From Enoplolaimus lenunculus (lineage: Eukaryota > Nematoda > Enoplea > Enoplida > Thoracostomopsidae): a stretch of 64,000 bases of DNA. Below are positions 12,004-25,600 of the stretch, piece after piece. The notes under the pieces were generated by a model. It saw nothing but the letters and a program-made list of their open reading frames with translations, was not told the origin of the DNA and ran no database searches. The stretch lies in NCBI GenBank assembly GCA_030248215.1, contig JASANG010000519.1, positions 117,527 to 181,526 on the forward strand, in the 5' to 3' direction. Both the position numbers and the translations under genes were made by a program. Position 1 is the first letter of the stretch. Each line of letters begins with the position of its first letter.

Positions 12004-12391
12004 TAGAGATATGCCGATACCAAAAGTTTTGCCGATGCCGATTCCAAAAGTTTTGCCGATACCGATACCAAAAGTTTTGCCGATGTCGATTCTTTTTTTG
12101 AAATTTTGCCAATGCCGATGCCGATTCTCTTATTATGAAATTTAGCCGATGCCTAACTGATCCGACGCCGATTCTAAATTTAGTACATCATGCTTAACAA
12201 ACAGATAGGCTACTACATTACATCATTACATGAAGACTTAGATATGGCCCAGAAATGTAACTGATAGCATTCCAACTGATTGTTATGTGCAAAAAGTATA
12301 GGCAGAGAATCGCCTATTTTTTGCAGTGCCGATGCCAATACTCACGAAAAGTGTCGATTATTATCGATGCCGATTAATCGGCGCATCCCTA
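12004..12391. mobile_element. hAT-like CCGAT element with near-perfect target duplication
   Basis: It starts TAGAGATATGCCGATACC and ends CCGATTAATCGGCGCATCCCTA (TAGGGATGCGCCGATTAATC on the other strand). Many CCGAT, GCCGAT and GATGCCGAT units repeat inside both ends. Flanks ATATATAC (11996-12003) and ATATATAA (12392-12399) match at 7 of 8 bases. No transposase frame, so non-autonomous. The copy at 33699-34110 is the same family. Confidence 0.75.
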
Positions 12392-12399
12392 ATATATAA

Positions 12400-13344
12400 C
12401 ATATATACCGCACGGTTAAACAGCCAGAAAGCCAGTGCACTGCACTAATGAGCCAATTAGAAAAACCAAAATGTGTTACTAGAAAGTTCAAAATTAAAAC
12501 GGCCACAAATTGCATACTAACTTTTCATCATGATACTTTCGAAATACTCAAAACAAAGCGTAACTTGCGATGTAAGCATACGGCGCATCAAAGTATGTCA
12601 GGACACACGGCTAAGCTTGCACTTAAACATTAACATCTGGATTCTGATTCACAACTGCTTAGATAAAGAAGAAAAGAAAGATAAACTATTTTTTACGTTC
12701 TATACCGCAATATCATAATTATACAAAATAACTTACTCAATAGGAAATTATCGATCGAGAATTTCATTTTAAAGCATTGAGTTAACATTTTTGTAGCTCC
12801 AAGACTAATATGATGTGTTAATGTATAATATGATCATTTATGTTTGTAGATGCCGCAGCCATACATGAATTTTATTTAAAATTCTACAGCTTACTAGCGA
12901 ATAACAGAGACCTATGTTTAAGAATATAAATTATAATTACAATTTCTTTACAAAATTTAATGTTATAACATGCAAACAACATAATTACAGTTACAATATA
13001 TTCGTACTTTATAATACAATACACAAAAACAGCGACAGCCGTAATGTCAAGACAAAGGAATAACACTCCAAAATGCACGAATGCAACCATTTTTGTTTAG
13101 TTAAACTTTGTTAATAAACTGTTTGATTAAAAATCTGATGTGCTTTCGGAAAACTTGATGATGGAAACCTGAAAATTCACCTAAGCCAATTATTTTTACT
13201 TTTCTATTTTTCATCAAATTCCTAGGAGGCTCCAAATTCCGTACCTCCGCCACTGCAATCTACGTTCCTTTTTTAATTTTCTTGCAATTACATCATGCCA
13301 TCCAGTTGGTCCAGTATAAAATAAAACAATATATCCCGGTGCAA
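12400..13344. other. AT-rich flank downstream of NPC1
   Basis: No supported gene. The region lies beyond the NPC1 stop codon and may hold its 3' untranslated part; an AATAAA on the minus strand occurs near 12867, but it is far from the stop. Confidence 0.35.
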
Positions 13345-13430
13345 CTCGATATCCTATCACTGCCATCAGGGAGCAACTAAAATTGAAATTTACCGGAACC
13401 GGAAAATGAAGAATACAAGCCACCAAAAAG
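13345..13430 (-). mobile_element. fragment of the CCGGTT hAT-like family
   Basis: Reverse complement of this stretch matches about 19650-19755, including TTTCATTTTCCGGTTCCGGT and GGCAGTGATAGGATATC, so it is a 3'-end fragment of the same repeat. Confidence 0.6.
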
Positions 13431-13431
13431 T

Positions 13432-13656
13432 CATATATAGATATATTGTGCGGAATGACGGATTTTTTCAGCCCATCATATATTAGTTCCAACCGCATTT
13501 TCTGTGCACACAATTTATGCTTGAACTTGAATATATGCAACTTCATATATAGATATATTGTGCGGAATGACGGATTTTTTCAGCCCATCATATATTAGTT
13601 CCACCCGCATTTTCTGTGCACACAATTTATGCTTGAACTTGAATATATGTAACTTC
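13432..13656. repeat. direct tandem duplication, ~111 bp
   Basis: TCATATATAGATATATTGTG begins at about 13431 and 13542. The two copies are almost identical (CCAACCG against CCACCCG, ATATGCAAC against ATATGTAAC), so the duplication is recent. It ends about 30 bases before the NPC1 stop codon, on the 3' side of that gene. Confidence 0.9.
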
Positions 13657-13684
13657 ACATCTTACGACGGGCTGATCGAAATGC

Positions 13685-16600
13685 TCACCCACTAACGTTC
13701 ATTCCGGTCAATGGTTGTGCAGGGGAAGCTGTTGCAGGATCAATAACACAGCCTTCGTCAAAATATTCGGTACCTTCACATAAATTATCGTTGCTGCTCG
13801 GGCCGGTAATATAAAATTCGGATGCTGTTAAACATCTGCTGTTTCGAGATTCCAAGCGATGGGCGAGTGCAGCCGCTGTTGCCGCAGCAGTCGAGGATGC
13901 ATTTTTTGTTGCATCTTCGTTACCGCTGCCATGTGTCAAAATACTCATAGCAACGGTTCGTTCGGCCACTTTGGCCAGTCGATATGCGTTCACTGATGGG
14001 CCTGAAAATCGCAAAGAAACATAAAAATTGACGAATTTACATTTTTAAACAAGAAATAGTACTGGCATAGGTATTTTGGATTTGCCTGACAAATGACAAA
14101 AGCTTAAAAGCAACCTTTCAAATGATGCTCGAGTGACTAAGGTTTCAATAGATAAAGCCTGATTTTCTTGTAACATACCAGTTTCTCAAGAATGGGATAG
14201 TTCGTTCAAATGCATGGCAAAATGTTTCGAAGAAAAGTATTATGTTTATTTGGCCAGATAAAATTCCCCAAATTTCAATTTGGTAGTATAGATTTCAAAG
14301 AATTAAAATGTAGCGACACATACCAACGAAACTGAGAAGCACCGGCAAGAATATTAGCGAATGCGTTGCTCCAATCAACACAATTGCCAAATACATCCGA
14401 AAATAAAAGATTTGGAAAATTTGCGAATGGGAGAAAGCGAGAACCAGAATGCCACCAAACTTCGTCAGCGTGATTCCGGATAACACCTACAATATTTACT
14501 AACACTACCAACAATAAGCATAATAATTGTTTATAACAGTAAATTTCTAATTTAGAAAACATCTTATTGCAGAGCCGTCTAACAATGTTTTGTAGCTATA
14601 CGAGCACTAAATGTCAACAGCGAATGTCCTGTGTAATTTATTTCTGAATGTACTATTAGGTCGAAGCTTTAGTCCATTCTTTCACTAAACCACTGATAAG
14701 TTTATGAAACATACACACATACGCTATTTAAAAAACGAGAACTATAGTTTGACGCGCACCGAGCCGCTCCAACTCGTTTATGAATGAAAATTTTTAATTT
14801 GAAGACAGGGTAGGTAACTCCTTGTGGGTGTAGCAAATTGCGACCAAATGTAGTACTGACAGGTTTCGTCAATTTTTCAAATTAAAAAATCGTGTTCGCT
14901 TACCGAGCTGCCCATATTTGACAACGCGTCTCTAGCTCTTTCGACTCGAGTTGGCAGTATACTGACTGCGTATGTTCGTACAATATGCGCACAAAACTCA
15001 ACCGCTATACCAGTCGCCTTAAAAACAAAATATAATTAAAAGACTAAAAACTACAGAAAAAAGCGAAACGCAAATTAATAATAAACCATTAAACTTAAAC
15101 GACAATAAAAATATACAGCAATATACAAAGACAGCAGGATTAACAATTGTTTCTGTTTATTCTTTTGTTTTTCAAGAATGCTGCCTGGTTTCCTCTAGCA
15201 ACAAAGATTGTCCCAAAATAATTATAGACTTTATAAATCATTTTTATGTAAATTTAGTTAGAAGCACCGCTTACCATTACTAGGTTGACCAATGAGACCG
15301 CGTTAAAACTTATGTTCCACCAGTACATAATACCAGTCATGTCAATCAAAATCATTGATATTGTTGTAATAATCATTGCTGCCGACCATGGATCCAGTCC
15401 AAGGAACAGTGTTGTCATGATAAAAATGGCGATCAATGATAAAATCAACTGTGTTACCGCATCGTGTACAATTGTTAAATATTGTTCGTAGAACACATAG
15501 AAAATGCTAAAACATGTGAGATGCATGAGTAACCAGACTGTATTATCAGTTTCAGAACAAGTTGCAGAACTTTGGATAAAAAAATACCTCAGTGAATTAA
15601 AATTGCACACAGATAAACAGTTAAACGGTCACGCAGCACGCACCTATACGCAAACACTCGCACGGGTTTGTGACCAGTCGGCAAGCGGTTATTGATGGCA
15701 ATCGTCACATTCTCAGAAATGCGTCGTGCGTTTTTCAGAGCTCGAATAAAATCATTCGATGTTTTTAATACTGTATGATACGTCATGAAATACGACGCTG
15801 TAACAATAAAAATCAAAATAATTATGAATTCTAACGTTTATAATAACTCGAATATAGAATTTTGAGAAGCGTTTAGTAAACACACCATTCTAAACCTTTT
15901 TCAGTTTCCATAAATTCTGTCGATCTTTTACCTAAGTGAAGCCGACAATAATAAAATTGATGGATAGCTTGTAATCCAAGACATATGCTGATATAAACAT
16001 AAAAACAAAAGATTAGTGTACCTCTAATGTGACTTTTATCATGATCAAAAGATAAAGCTTGACCATACGCAGCATGTCCTCTGAAATTCGATATCACTAA
16101 GCAACCATGGTCAGTAAAAGCAAAAATATTGTTCTGTAACATTTTAACAAAATTCGAAAACTTCACAAAACATTCGAAAAACGAAATCTGTGACAACACT
16201 TTGCAGATTATTGACAAAGCAAAATTGACATAGTCGTCTTTATTTTTAGCACAACTTAACTTTTAGTGAAGGTACGACATGGTGCTAATTAACTAGGTTT
16301 GTACTAATAGCAAATTGACATGACTTCCCATGTTAAAAGCGTTAGCAATCAATATCAGAAAATTAAACACAAGTTAATATTACCCTTTTGAACACTTCAT
16401 ATTAGGGTTGTCAACTAAAAAATCATCAATGTAATCGTAGAACCATTTTCGCAACGGCCGTCCTCTACTAAACTGTACGTCGCAAGATTTGCAATCGCCA
16501 GAAAAACCTGAAACCGCGGCCATAGAAAATCTCTCATAATCATAATAAAATAGAAACGGTGTAGTTTAAACCTTAAATAAAATAGTTTCATCTTAGCATT

Positions 16601-19600
16601 CACCATGAAATTTCTGCCGTGAATCATTACTGGAGGAAGAGTGCACAAATAGGTACGTTGTCGTTTGACGACCAACAACACATCAGCACCAAAATTCCCA
16701 TGAAGGGCGCAATATGGTGCCACTTAACTTAGAACTGCACGATAGAAAAACCTTCATTCAAAAATAAAACGTACTCGAGGGGCAGAATGTTGTATTATCA
16801 TCTTTCATCACTCGACAACACGGTGTACTCCCAATAGGTCGTAGCCAGTCAAAATAATCATCAAGCCAACTAGTCACCGGATGACCAATAAACGATCTAA
16901 ATACAAAATAGCAAATAAGCAAAACTAGTCGATGTGGTTGCAATGTTTGCAACGCTAACATATTTTCCGCATCAGTGGTAAGTGTGGAAATCAAGCTGTA
17001 TATGTCGCTAGTGGACGCATCTTCAAAAAAATATCATCATAAACTAGCAAGAAACAGAATGCACGCGTTCTTTTCGTAAGAATCTTCTATTACCGTCTCG
17101 GAAAGCCCTCATGTGAAAAATATAGTCAAGAGAAAATGCGAAAACAACTTCACTCAAACCGTTATCTAACTGATCAAAACAATTTTTGTTATTATTTAAT
17201 TCGAGAACTTAAAGCAGCAAAATTACACATACCTGTCACTGTAATGCGCAGCGTTATAAATTTGACCATATAACGAGTCTTGGTTACAACCACTGCTGCC
17301 GCAAATAGCGTTTTGGATTTCAACATTGCTGTAGTCAAGCTCGCCGTCCACAACAAAATACACCGGTGGCCCAACGTTCAAATATTTCTCCATCGCTTCA
17401 AAGTACCGTAGGACGTATGAATCCTTAAAATGACAAAATCGACACACAGTATTCTAGAAGACACACCGACATACCCATGATATCAACTGGCTTAGCACAA
17501 CGGTAGATTAGTTTACATACGAAGCGTTCTGTAAATTGTTAGTACGTCATAATGAAACCAAAAGTGTCGAAACAGACTATAATAAGAAAATACCTCTGGC
17601 ATTGCCAATTTTTGATCCAATCCGATCGGAACTTTGTTGATTACTGCTATCGACGTAAACACCCAAGCCGTAAAGATTAAGAACTGAAAGATAAACAATG
17701 AAAATAAATTAGTATATAAATAAAATAAGTATATTATAAAGCGTCACACATACTTTATATATTTTATCTTGTTTCAGATCACATTATTACCTTTTGTGAA
17801 CAGCATTCGATGATTTTTAATGAGATTGTGCTCATGTTAGAACTCTAAACGCCCAATGGACTAAACCTAGAAACATCAAAGTCACATTTACAAACAGTAT
17901 TCATGCTCTGCGCAAACGAAACTCACCACAGCCAGACGAATTGGCTTTGTCAGTAACACCGGTGAAAAATAGTCTCGAACAAACGTCCGCAATGCACTGC
18001 CGTCTGCATTTTCTACAATCTTTGGCTCAAGTCGCACACAGCAGGCCACTTCCAGACGACCACTCTAAAACACCAAACAAACGTAATTAAATTAATCAGA
18101 TCATATACAAAAGTGTTTAGCTACATATAATAAGAATTTCTCGTGTCCTGTTAAAAGTACCGAACAAACAAAACACAACGCTCATATCACAGCAGTTTCA
18201 ACCTATCAGTTAAATAATTTAGAAAAATATTGCGTCATCAACCAACAACAAATGAAACCACACCAAAAACCGTCAATTCAGTACTCCTTATTGTTGAAAA
18301 CACAACTAGCTGAGGTGAGACAGACAAACCGAGCGTGAAATAGTGCAACAATAATTCAAGCTGTAGTTAACACACCTCTTGCCGACGGACGTCCATTGTG
18401 AACAACGCAAGAAAACAGGTAATTTGCAAGAAAAAATCAAATAAAATTGCCATCGCCGCGTACAGTGAAAATATTTTTACGGCAGGCATTGTTGATAATG
18501 CTCCTGAAACAATGATAATATAACATAATGCTCCTGAAACAATAATATAACACAAATCCTGCATAAACACGAAAAAAACTGTAACTGGTGCCAAACACTT
18601 TACTGCTGCTGCAGTTTTAGCTGCATTCTAACTTATATAATTTAATGGGCTATTTTGAAAATAAAACACAACACACAAAGAAACCGGCAAAATAAGACAC
18701 ACGGCAGTGAAATTAAGGTACATATGTACCCAAGAAAAAGCAGAACACTTCGGAACAGCTTGAAATCAACATGCTCGGAATCACTTCACCACTAATACGA
18801 CCAATGCGGTCCTCAACGCTTTCGTCTTTGTAGTGTTTTTCGCACTAAAACGCATACCAAAATATCAGGCTTTATCGCCTCACGACAGCAGATTTGTGTT
18901 TAAGACGTAAACGCAGTAAACAGTTTCGCCGAATACACATGAAAACGATAGTTTATACCTTGCAACTAACAGAGTAAAGATGGCGCTTTACTGTTTGACA
19001 AACTGGATGCGACACGCTTAGACAATCCGGCGCGATTCAAGTTTACCAATACACAACAAGCATTAAGAAACTCATCAATAGTTACGAACAAAAGAAAATT
19101 TTTAATGCATACCTGATACGCTTGTACGATAATAAAAATGTTATCAACACCAACGGCCAAAACTAAAAAGGGTACCACTTCGACAATAATCAGTGTTGCA
19201 GGAATGCCAAAATACGAGTATATACCAACGGAGGAGACAACAGAAAGCATAACAATAACGACACCGGTAAGTCCAAGAATTATTTTCGAATTGACCTGAA
19301 ACACCAAAGTAGCATACGTAAAAGTACAGTTCGAGCATATATGGCAGTCAGGGTGCAACAGGAGTTCCGGTTCCGGCAATTTTTAACCTTCCGATTCCAG
19401 TAAATTTTTACCGGAATTAACAATTCCGGTATTAAATTTTGGTCGGTGGGAATTAAGGTATTTTACTAAATAATAACGACAAAAATTAAGTAATTTCATT
19501 CATATAGTATATAAACCTTGACAATCACCGAAAATATAAACAGTTGAAGGTAGATTGAGCTTCCGTGGATTATGAAAATCTAAAATACAGCAGATAAAGT

Positions 19601-22600
19601 GAATTCTTATGTCCATTATTTCAACAATAATATTGCAAAAAAAATTATTAAAATGACTTTTTCGGTGCCATGTATATTTCATTTTCCGGTTCCGGTTCCG
19701 TTCTCGGTATTTTTTAAATTCCCGGTTCCGGTGGCAGTGATAGGATATCCACGATATATGTCAAACAAAATCATGGCTGACAGTATAAAATGCACTATAT
19801 ATCAGCAGCTTAGATGCGATTCTTTCCTGACAAACTGATGTAACACTAACAGTCTACAGTTCATTTCAAACTTTCTATAGTTCTTTTCAGCAAAATTTAG
19901 GTAGCATTAATATTTCCACTTTTTCTGTGACATTTTGACTAATTATTGTGATATCAATTTTCAAACTTACTAGAAGATAGCACAAATTGTTATTGTGTAC
20001 AGAATACTGCCCGAGCGCAAACGAAATGTAGAAAAACATGACCATATAACTAATGACAACCGTGCTCATGTCCGATTTGCTTCCTCGATCGATTTCATCT
20101 TGAATTGATCGCTGCAATAAGAAAGTTGAAATGTTGTTTAAATAGTCTTATTGTTTATGTTTAAGTTATTTTTAAAGTTTAAGTAGTACGGAGTGTGACT
20201 GTGACTGAAAGCAGTCAATAAGAACACAGTAACGCTGAATACAACGACACTGCTGATGAAGCGTGGTGAACCAACTCCGCCCGCCACCCGAAGCAATAAG
20301 AAGTTCGGACAATCTGAAAATGGTTATATAAACCAGCGCAAATAAACTCATTCGACAAAAAGCATACCTCAGCTTTGAAATAGACTTTGAAGTAAGGATT
20401 ACGGTAAGACAACACAAAATCAACGAATCTGAAATAGGATATAAAAATTGAACAGTATGTACGCATAGTAATGTATGGTTCAGAACTATACCATCAATAT
20501 GTTTCGTTGCTATCAAAACGTTCAGACTGTTGTGTTGGGTATTACACAAAGCCAAATAGTTACTTTTTCGAATGAGAGAAAATCTACAATGTCCGGTTAA
20601 TGTCAGCGATTATCAACGAAAATCTGTTATAATTTAGCATTAAAAGATTCGCGTTATAACATTCGTTAATTGCGAAAATACCAAAATTGAATAGCTTACG
20701 CTTGTTCCCATGTTACAGCCTTGCGATTGAGTTCAGGATCCGCATGGTTATTAACTATCACGGTAAGTACCAACGATGTTGCATTGGAATAGTCTGACCC
20801 TAAAATACAATGAGTTGTTAGATAATATACTCTGGATTTCTACCAACAGAACACGAGCTAAGATCGTACATAGATAGATAAAGGAGAAGATGATATATAA
20901 AATGTACAGGCTTGCGAAAGCCCATTACACTGCCATCTCCTGTTCAATCTTCATATACTGCCCAACAGACCCAAAGTTCTTGATTAGATTTTACAAAAAC
21001 GATGCAATCGAATATCCGGTTTCGGTTTAACATTTAACAAAACATTGTTAGCATTCAGAGAAACATTAGAACCTGGCAGCGTAGATCGAATGCGAACAAT
21101 TGAACGAATATTGACATTTATGATGGATCTAGACTTTCAATATTAGTATCCTTCCTTATTCCATTATTGTTGCTTTGTACAGTGCCAGTCAAGCATGAGG
21201 TTGCAATTGCATATTCATTCTCGTATGACAAACTCACCGTTAACGCCACCGAAAACAATATATGGAAAAACAGGAGCACCAAACGACGACAAACAGGAAC
21301 GTTTTAATTTCCCACTCGACACCTGTGTTGGGCTCCTTAAAACAAAATTTGAGAGTAACACTACAGTTCAAGAAATACAAACATCAACGACAGCTTGTAC
21401 GTATGTTGAGTATTGGCACACAAACTCAAGCTCAACAATCCAAAGCTAGGTAGCGTGTAGCCACCTAATATAACTTTACTGGATATAGCATTCAAGTTTG
21501 TATACTGTTGGTTATTTTTGAGTAGCATAAAACTATATGTTTAGCAAATTAAAATTAAATGTTTGCTTCAATTTTGCATTTTACTTTTACTTAAAAGCCA
21601 AAAACTCAAGCTTGTTGATTGATTAGCCCGAGAACGTGGTTGCAACAATTTTTCTGTCTATTATTGAAACATATCAAAACCGGTTTTATGATATTCGGGA
21701 CCACAACCGCTAATATCTTACTAACCCGGAGCCGAATATACGGCCGCTTCTCCTTCTACTTACAGAGCACACGACGATAAGTGCGTTGTATAATCTTCTT
21801 CAGTGAACACGTCAAACTGTTTGTATTCAGCATCCAAACCAGCGGCATCATTTTGAAAATACTGCAACACACTAAACACTGCACATTGATTGTTGTCGGG
21901 TTCGAGTGGTTTATAGCAAATATCGGACAACCGAACTGATTTCAGATCAATCACAGATGAAGCAGTTGTCATAAACGCTTCAGCATCACTGGTTACGCTG
22001 TTGACGATAGAATCGCGCTTGTTATCAGTCAATGGTGCAACGATATCAGTTATTGCGCTTTGAAATTTAAGCACCTAAATTATCAGATTTATAATTTAAG
22101 CACCTAAATTATCAGATCTATAATTTAATTGAAAATAACCAAACAATCCGTATTGCAAAGACGTCTACTAGGATTACCTTCAAATTGTACAGTGATACAG
22201 TGCTGCGCTAGTATACTTTTACGGACGACCCATGTTACTTTAATGATCATCCTGTTTTCTGAAGGGACTGCAATAGAATAGGTTTAGATTTTAAGCTACA
22301 TTTTTAACTACGGTTACGCTTGCTTGGTAACAAGCTTAAACTACCGTTATGGCACCAAAAGTATCATTGTCCCTGATGACGATGGGATGGGTAGTTAGCA
22401 GAATACAAGCAACTACATATCGCTTAAACCAACTTCGGCTACTTCTCCAGTTCAGAAATCTTTCACAAAACTTCCAGTACAACATAACCGTTAAACATAA
22501 ACCTACCAGTTTTTGCTTTTGTGACCACTCACTGAGTGTTAAAAATGGGTGAACCCAAACATACACAAAAGGGTTCGGTTCGCAAATTCAAATCCCGAAA

Positions 22601-25600
22601 TTATTATTGGAAACGCAATACTATAAAATTGCAGACACTGGGTTGCTTAATAACAGCGGCATGCAAAGTTAACCCAAGTAAAAGACAAAGTTAAAAGACA
22701 TAAATAAAACTGAATAAATAAGCATACTTAATAGGTAACAAACAAACCTCGTGAAGAAATGTTTTCCTATATACTGGGCCCCACTGCGTTGGTTGCCCTG
22801 TCTTAAGGTCAGGTTTAATCAATGGCGAACGATCATTAGGTACAATAATCACTTGTTCCGTCCGATAAAATGGACTAAAACAAACAAAAAAGTAGAATGT
22901 AAATGTCAAGAAATACGCAGATAAAACTACATACGTTTAAAGTAAAAAATAACTCAGCTTTTCCATCGTAGCATTCATAACCCGATACTTTTTTCAAAAC
23001 TTATACCAGTTTTACCTGAAATTATTGTCAAAGAAATCTTTATCTTGTCGACCCTGGCTATACGGAGATGACCACAATTTGACGGGATCTGTAGTCACCT
23101 GCATGAAATACAGTCCAGTCGAACACAAAACACTGACCAAAAGTCCAACGCTAAACACAAACACTGGACGTCGCGTACATAGTACACCTAGAAATAACAG
23201 TAACAAATTAAAAATTGAAAAAAGTACGTTTACTTTGAAGTTACATATAAGCCTTCACATACTTTTAAGAGAAATAAGCCGTCAATTTTTTGCGTTATCA
23301 AACAACCAACCATACGAGCATTGATAAATAGACCGGCACACTTACCCCATCGAGTGAAAAGTCGTTCCAAACGATATTCCAGCCAATATCCGGCTACTTG
23401 CCACATGTTTCCTCTGCGGTTATCAGAGTCATTACCGTCCTCGTCATCGTTGGACATTTTTCGTCGACCGCTACGTATGATGTTGATGTTGCATTTGCTG
23501 CGTTCGATCCCACTCAACGGCGACGATGGATATTCGATATCTGTAGGATCAACAACAATATCAACAGAGTCGTCGAACAACAAACAATACGCCGCAGCAG
23601 TCGCAAGAATAGCAATGCAAATCAATCCAAATGCGACCAACGACGCGAACACGAGACATTCCATACGTCCAACAAAGCATCGAGAGTTCGGTTCAACAGG
23701 ATACGGTGACACAGCAAGACAAGCAGACTCGCAGTCTTGACACGAGCACGCAAGAGCATTATCAGCGGGTGCTTCATGACATGGAACAATTGATGACGCC
23801 ATCGGATACAAGAAATCGTCTTCAGTACCTGGTTGATCACTGTTATGTGCTTGTGGAACCGGATCACCGGTAGCAATATCAATCCGTTTTAACTGATTCC
23901 GATTTGAACGAGCACCTGAGAGGCTACTATGCGGCGGAAGCGGCTTATCTGTTACCTTAACACCGCCGGATTCTTGCTCTTGGTAAACTTCTCGCTTACG
24001 CACTAAATGGTTTTTCTGAGTATCATAGTCATCAGAATAATCATAGTCATAATCATTACCTTCGGCGCCCATTCCACCGTGAGCGTTTTCAGCGACACCA
24101 GGCTTACCGCTGCCGCTGCCAAAACCATCGAATGCGTGAATCGCTTCACCAACCACATTACTTGGTTCAACTGCGACAACCATTGGTTCTGGCCTAAATT
24201 TTGTTTGGTTTGCTAGTTTGAAATCGATATTAAACGGTACATATTGATTGATAGACAAATCACCGAGGAACTGTAACCACGAAGGAATATCGCAATTGTC
24301 GCCAGCGGTTCCACACATTAGTGCAATCGCCCGTTGATTAGAGCCAGGATACTGAACGTTACGACACGATTGAAATGCGCCTTCGATAAAGTCGCGCATA
24401 ACATAGTATTCAATGCCAGCCACATAGTGACGACGAGTTTTCGTAGATAGCTGAATTTTTGTTACCTGAAAAATTACAAAATTAAACGCATTGTGGAAAT
24501 TACCACCAAGTATGTTTCTTCGCTGAAAAAGTTCGCGTGAGCGCTCAACCATACACTTATCAAGATAAAAATGTTTATGTCAATGGATAACCCAGTAAAT
24601 AATCATTTACGCTTTGATGCTGGAGTTTTTTAGCCCTAATCAGACTCGTGCCTTTGTTTTAGCTAAGTTGATATAATGTAATTGTAATTAATTTGCAGAA
24701 TAAATAACACGCGTATCAGGTGGTTGCTTTTAATGATTGAATTTTAGGTGGCTCGAGTTTGGTACACTAAAAAGATTATAAACCAGTCGTAGTGGGACTA
24801 CATTTATTGAGCGAAGCTCAAACGCACGAAAGCAATTAAGGTAATATGCAAATTAGTTGTTAGCTAACTATTCATTTATCGGTTTTGGAGGTTGGTAAGC
24901 AATTTCCTCAGATTCCTCGCACCCAAAAATCCTTCAGTCACTGTAATAATTTTTGGAATAATTTAAAAAGTCCTAATTTTGTTTTGTCAATTAAGCTAAT
25001 ATGCAAATTAGTTATTAGCTAACTATTCAATTATCGGTTTTGGAGGTTTGTAAACAATTTATTCAGATTCCTCGCACCCAAAAACCTTCAGTAAACCCTA
25101 ATAATTATTGAAATAATTTAAACAGTCCTAGTCTTGTCTTGTCAATTAAGCTAATATGCAAATTAGCTATTAGCTAACTATTCAATTATCGGTTATGAAT
25201 GTTTGTAAACTATTTATTCAAATTCCTCGCACCTAAAAACCCTTTAGGGCTGAAATTATATTGCTTTTAACCTTAATAATTAGTGAAATATTGTAAAAAG
25301 TCCTAATTTAGGCTTAATTAATTATGCAAATTAGCCTGTAGCTAATAAACGGCTTAAAATTTTATAACCCCAATGCGAGGTTAACACCCCAGGATAATTG
25401 GCTTTCAAACAAAAAAAGTTTATCAAAATCGGTTCAGCCGTTCCTGAGATTCTTTTCGGACGAACGGACATCCACCTTTCGACCCCCAAGTACAAAACAT
25501 AAAACGCTTCGCGAAACTCCGAGCTTCGCGCGGAGTTTCGCTTCGCTCAATAAAGTATATATGAGATTAGATGCTACTAGTTACCCTAGTGAATGTCGAT

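Noticed and set aside
24840-25335. CRISPR-like array
   Set aside because: The repeats are ~160 bp and internal to a transposon in a eukaryotic intron.
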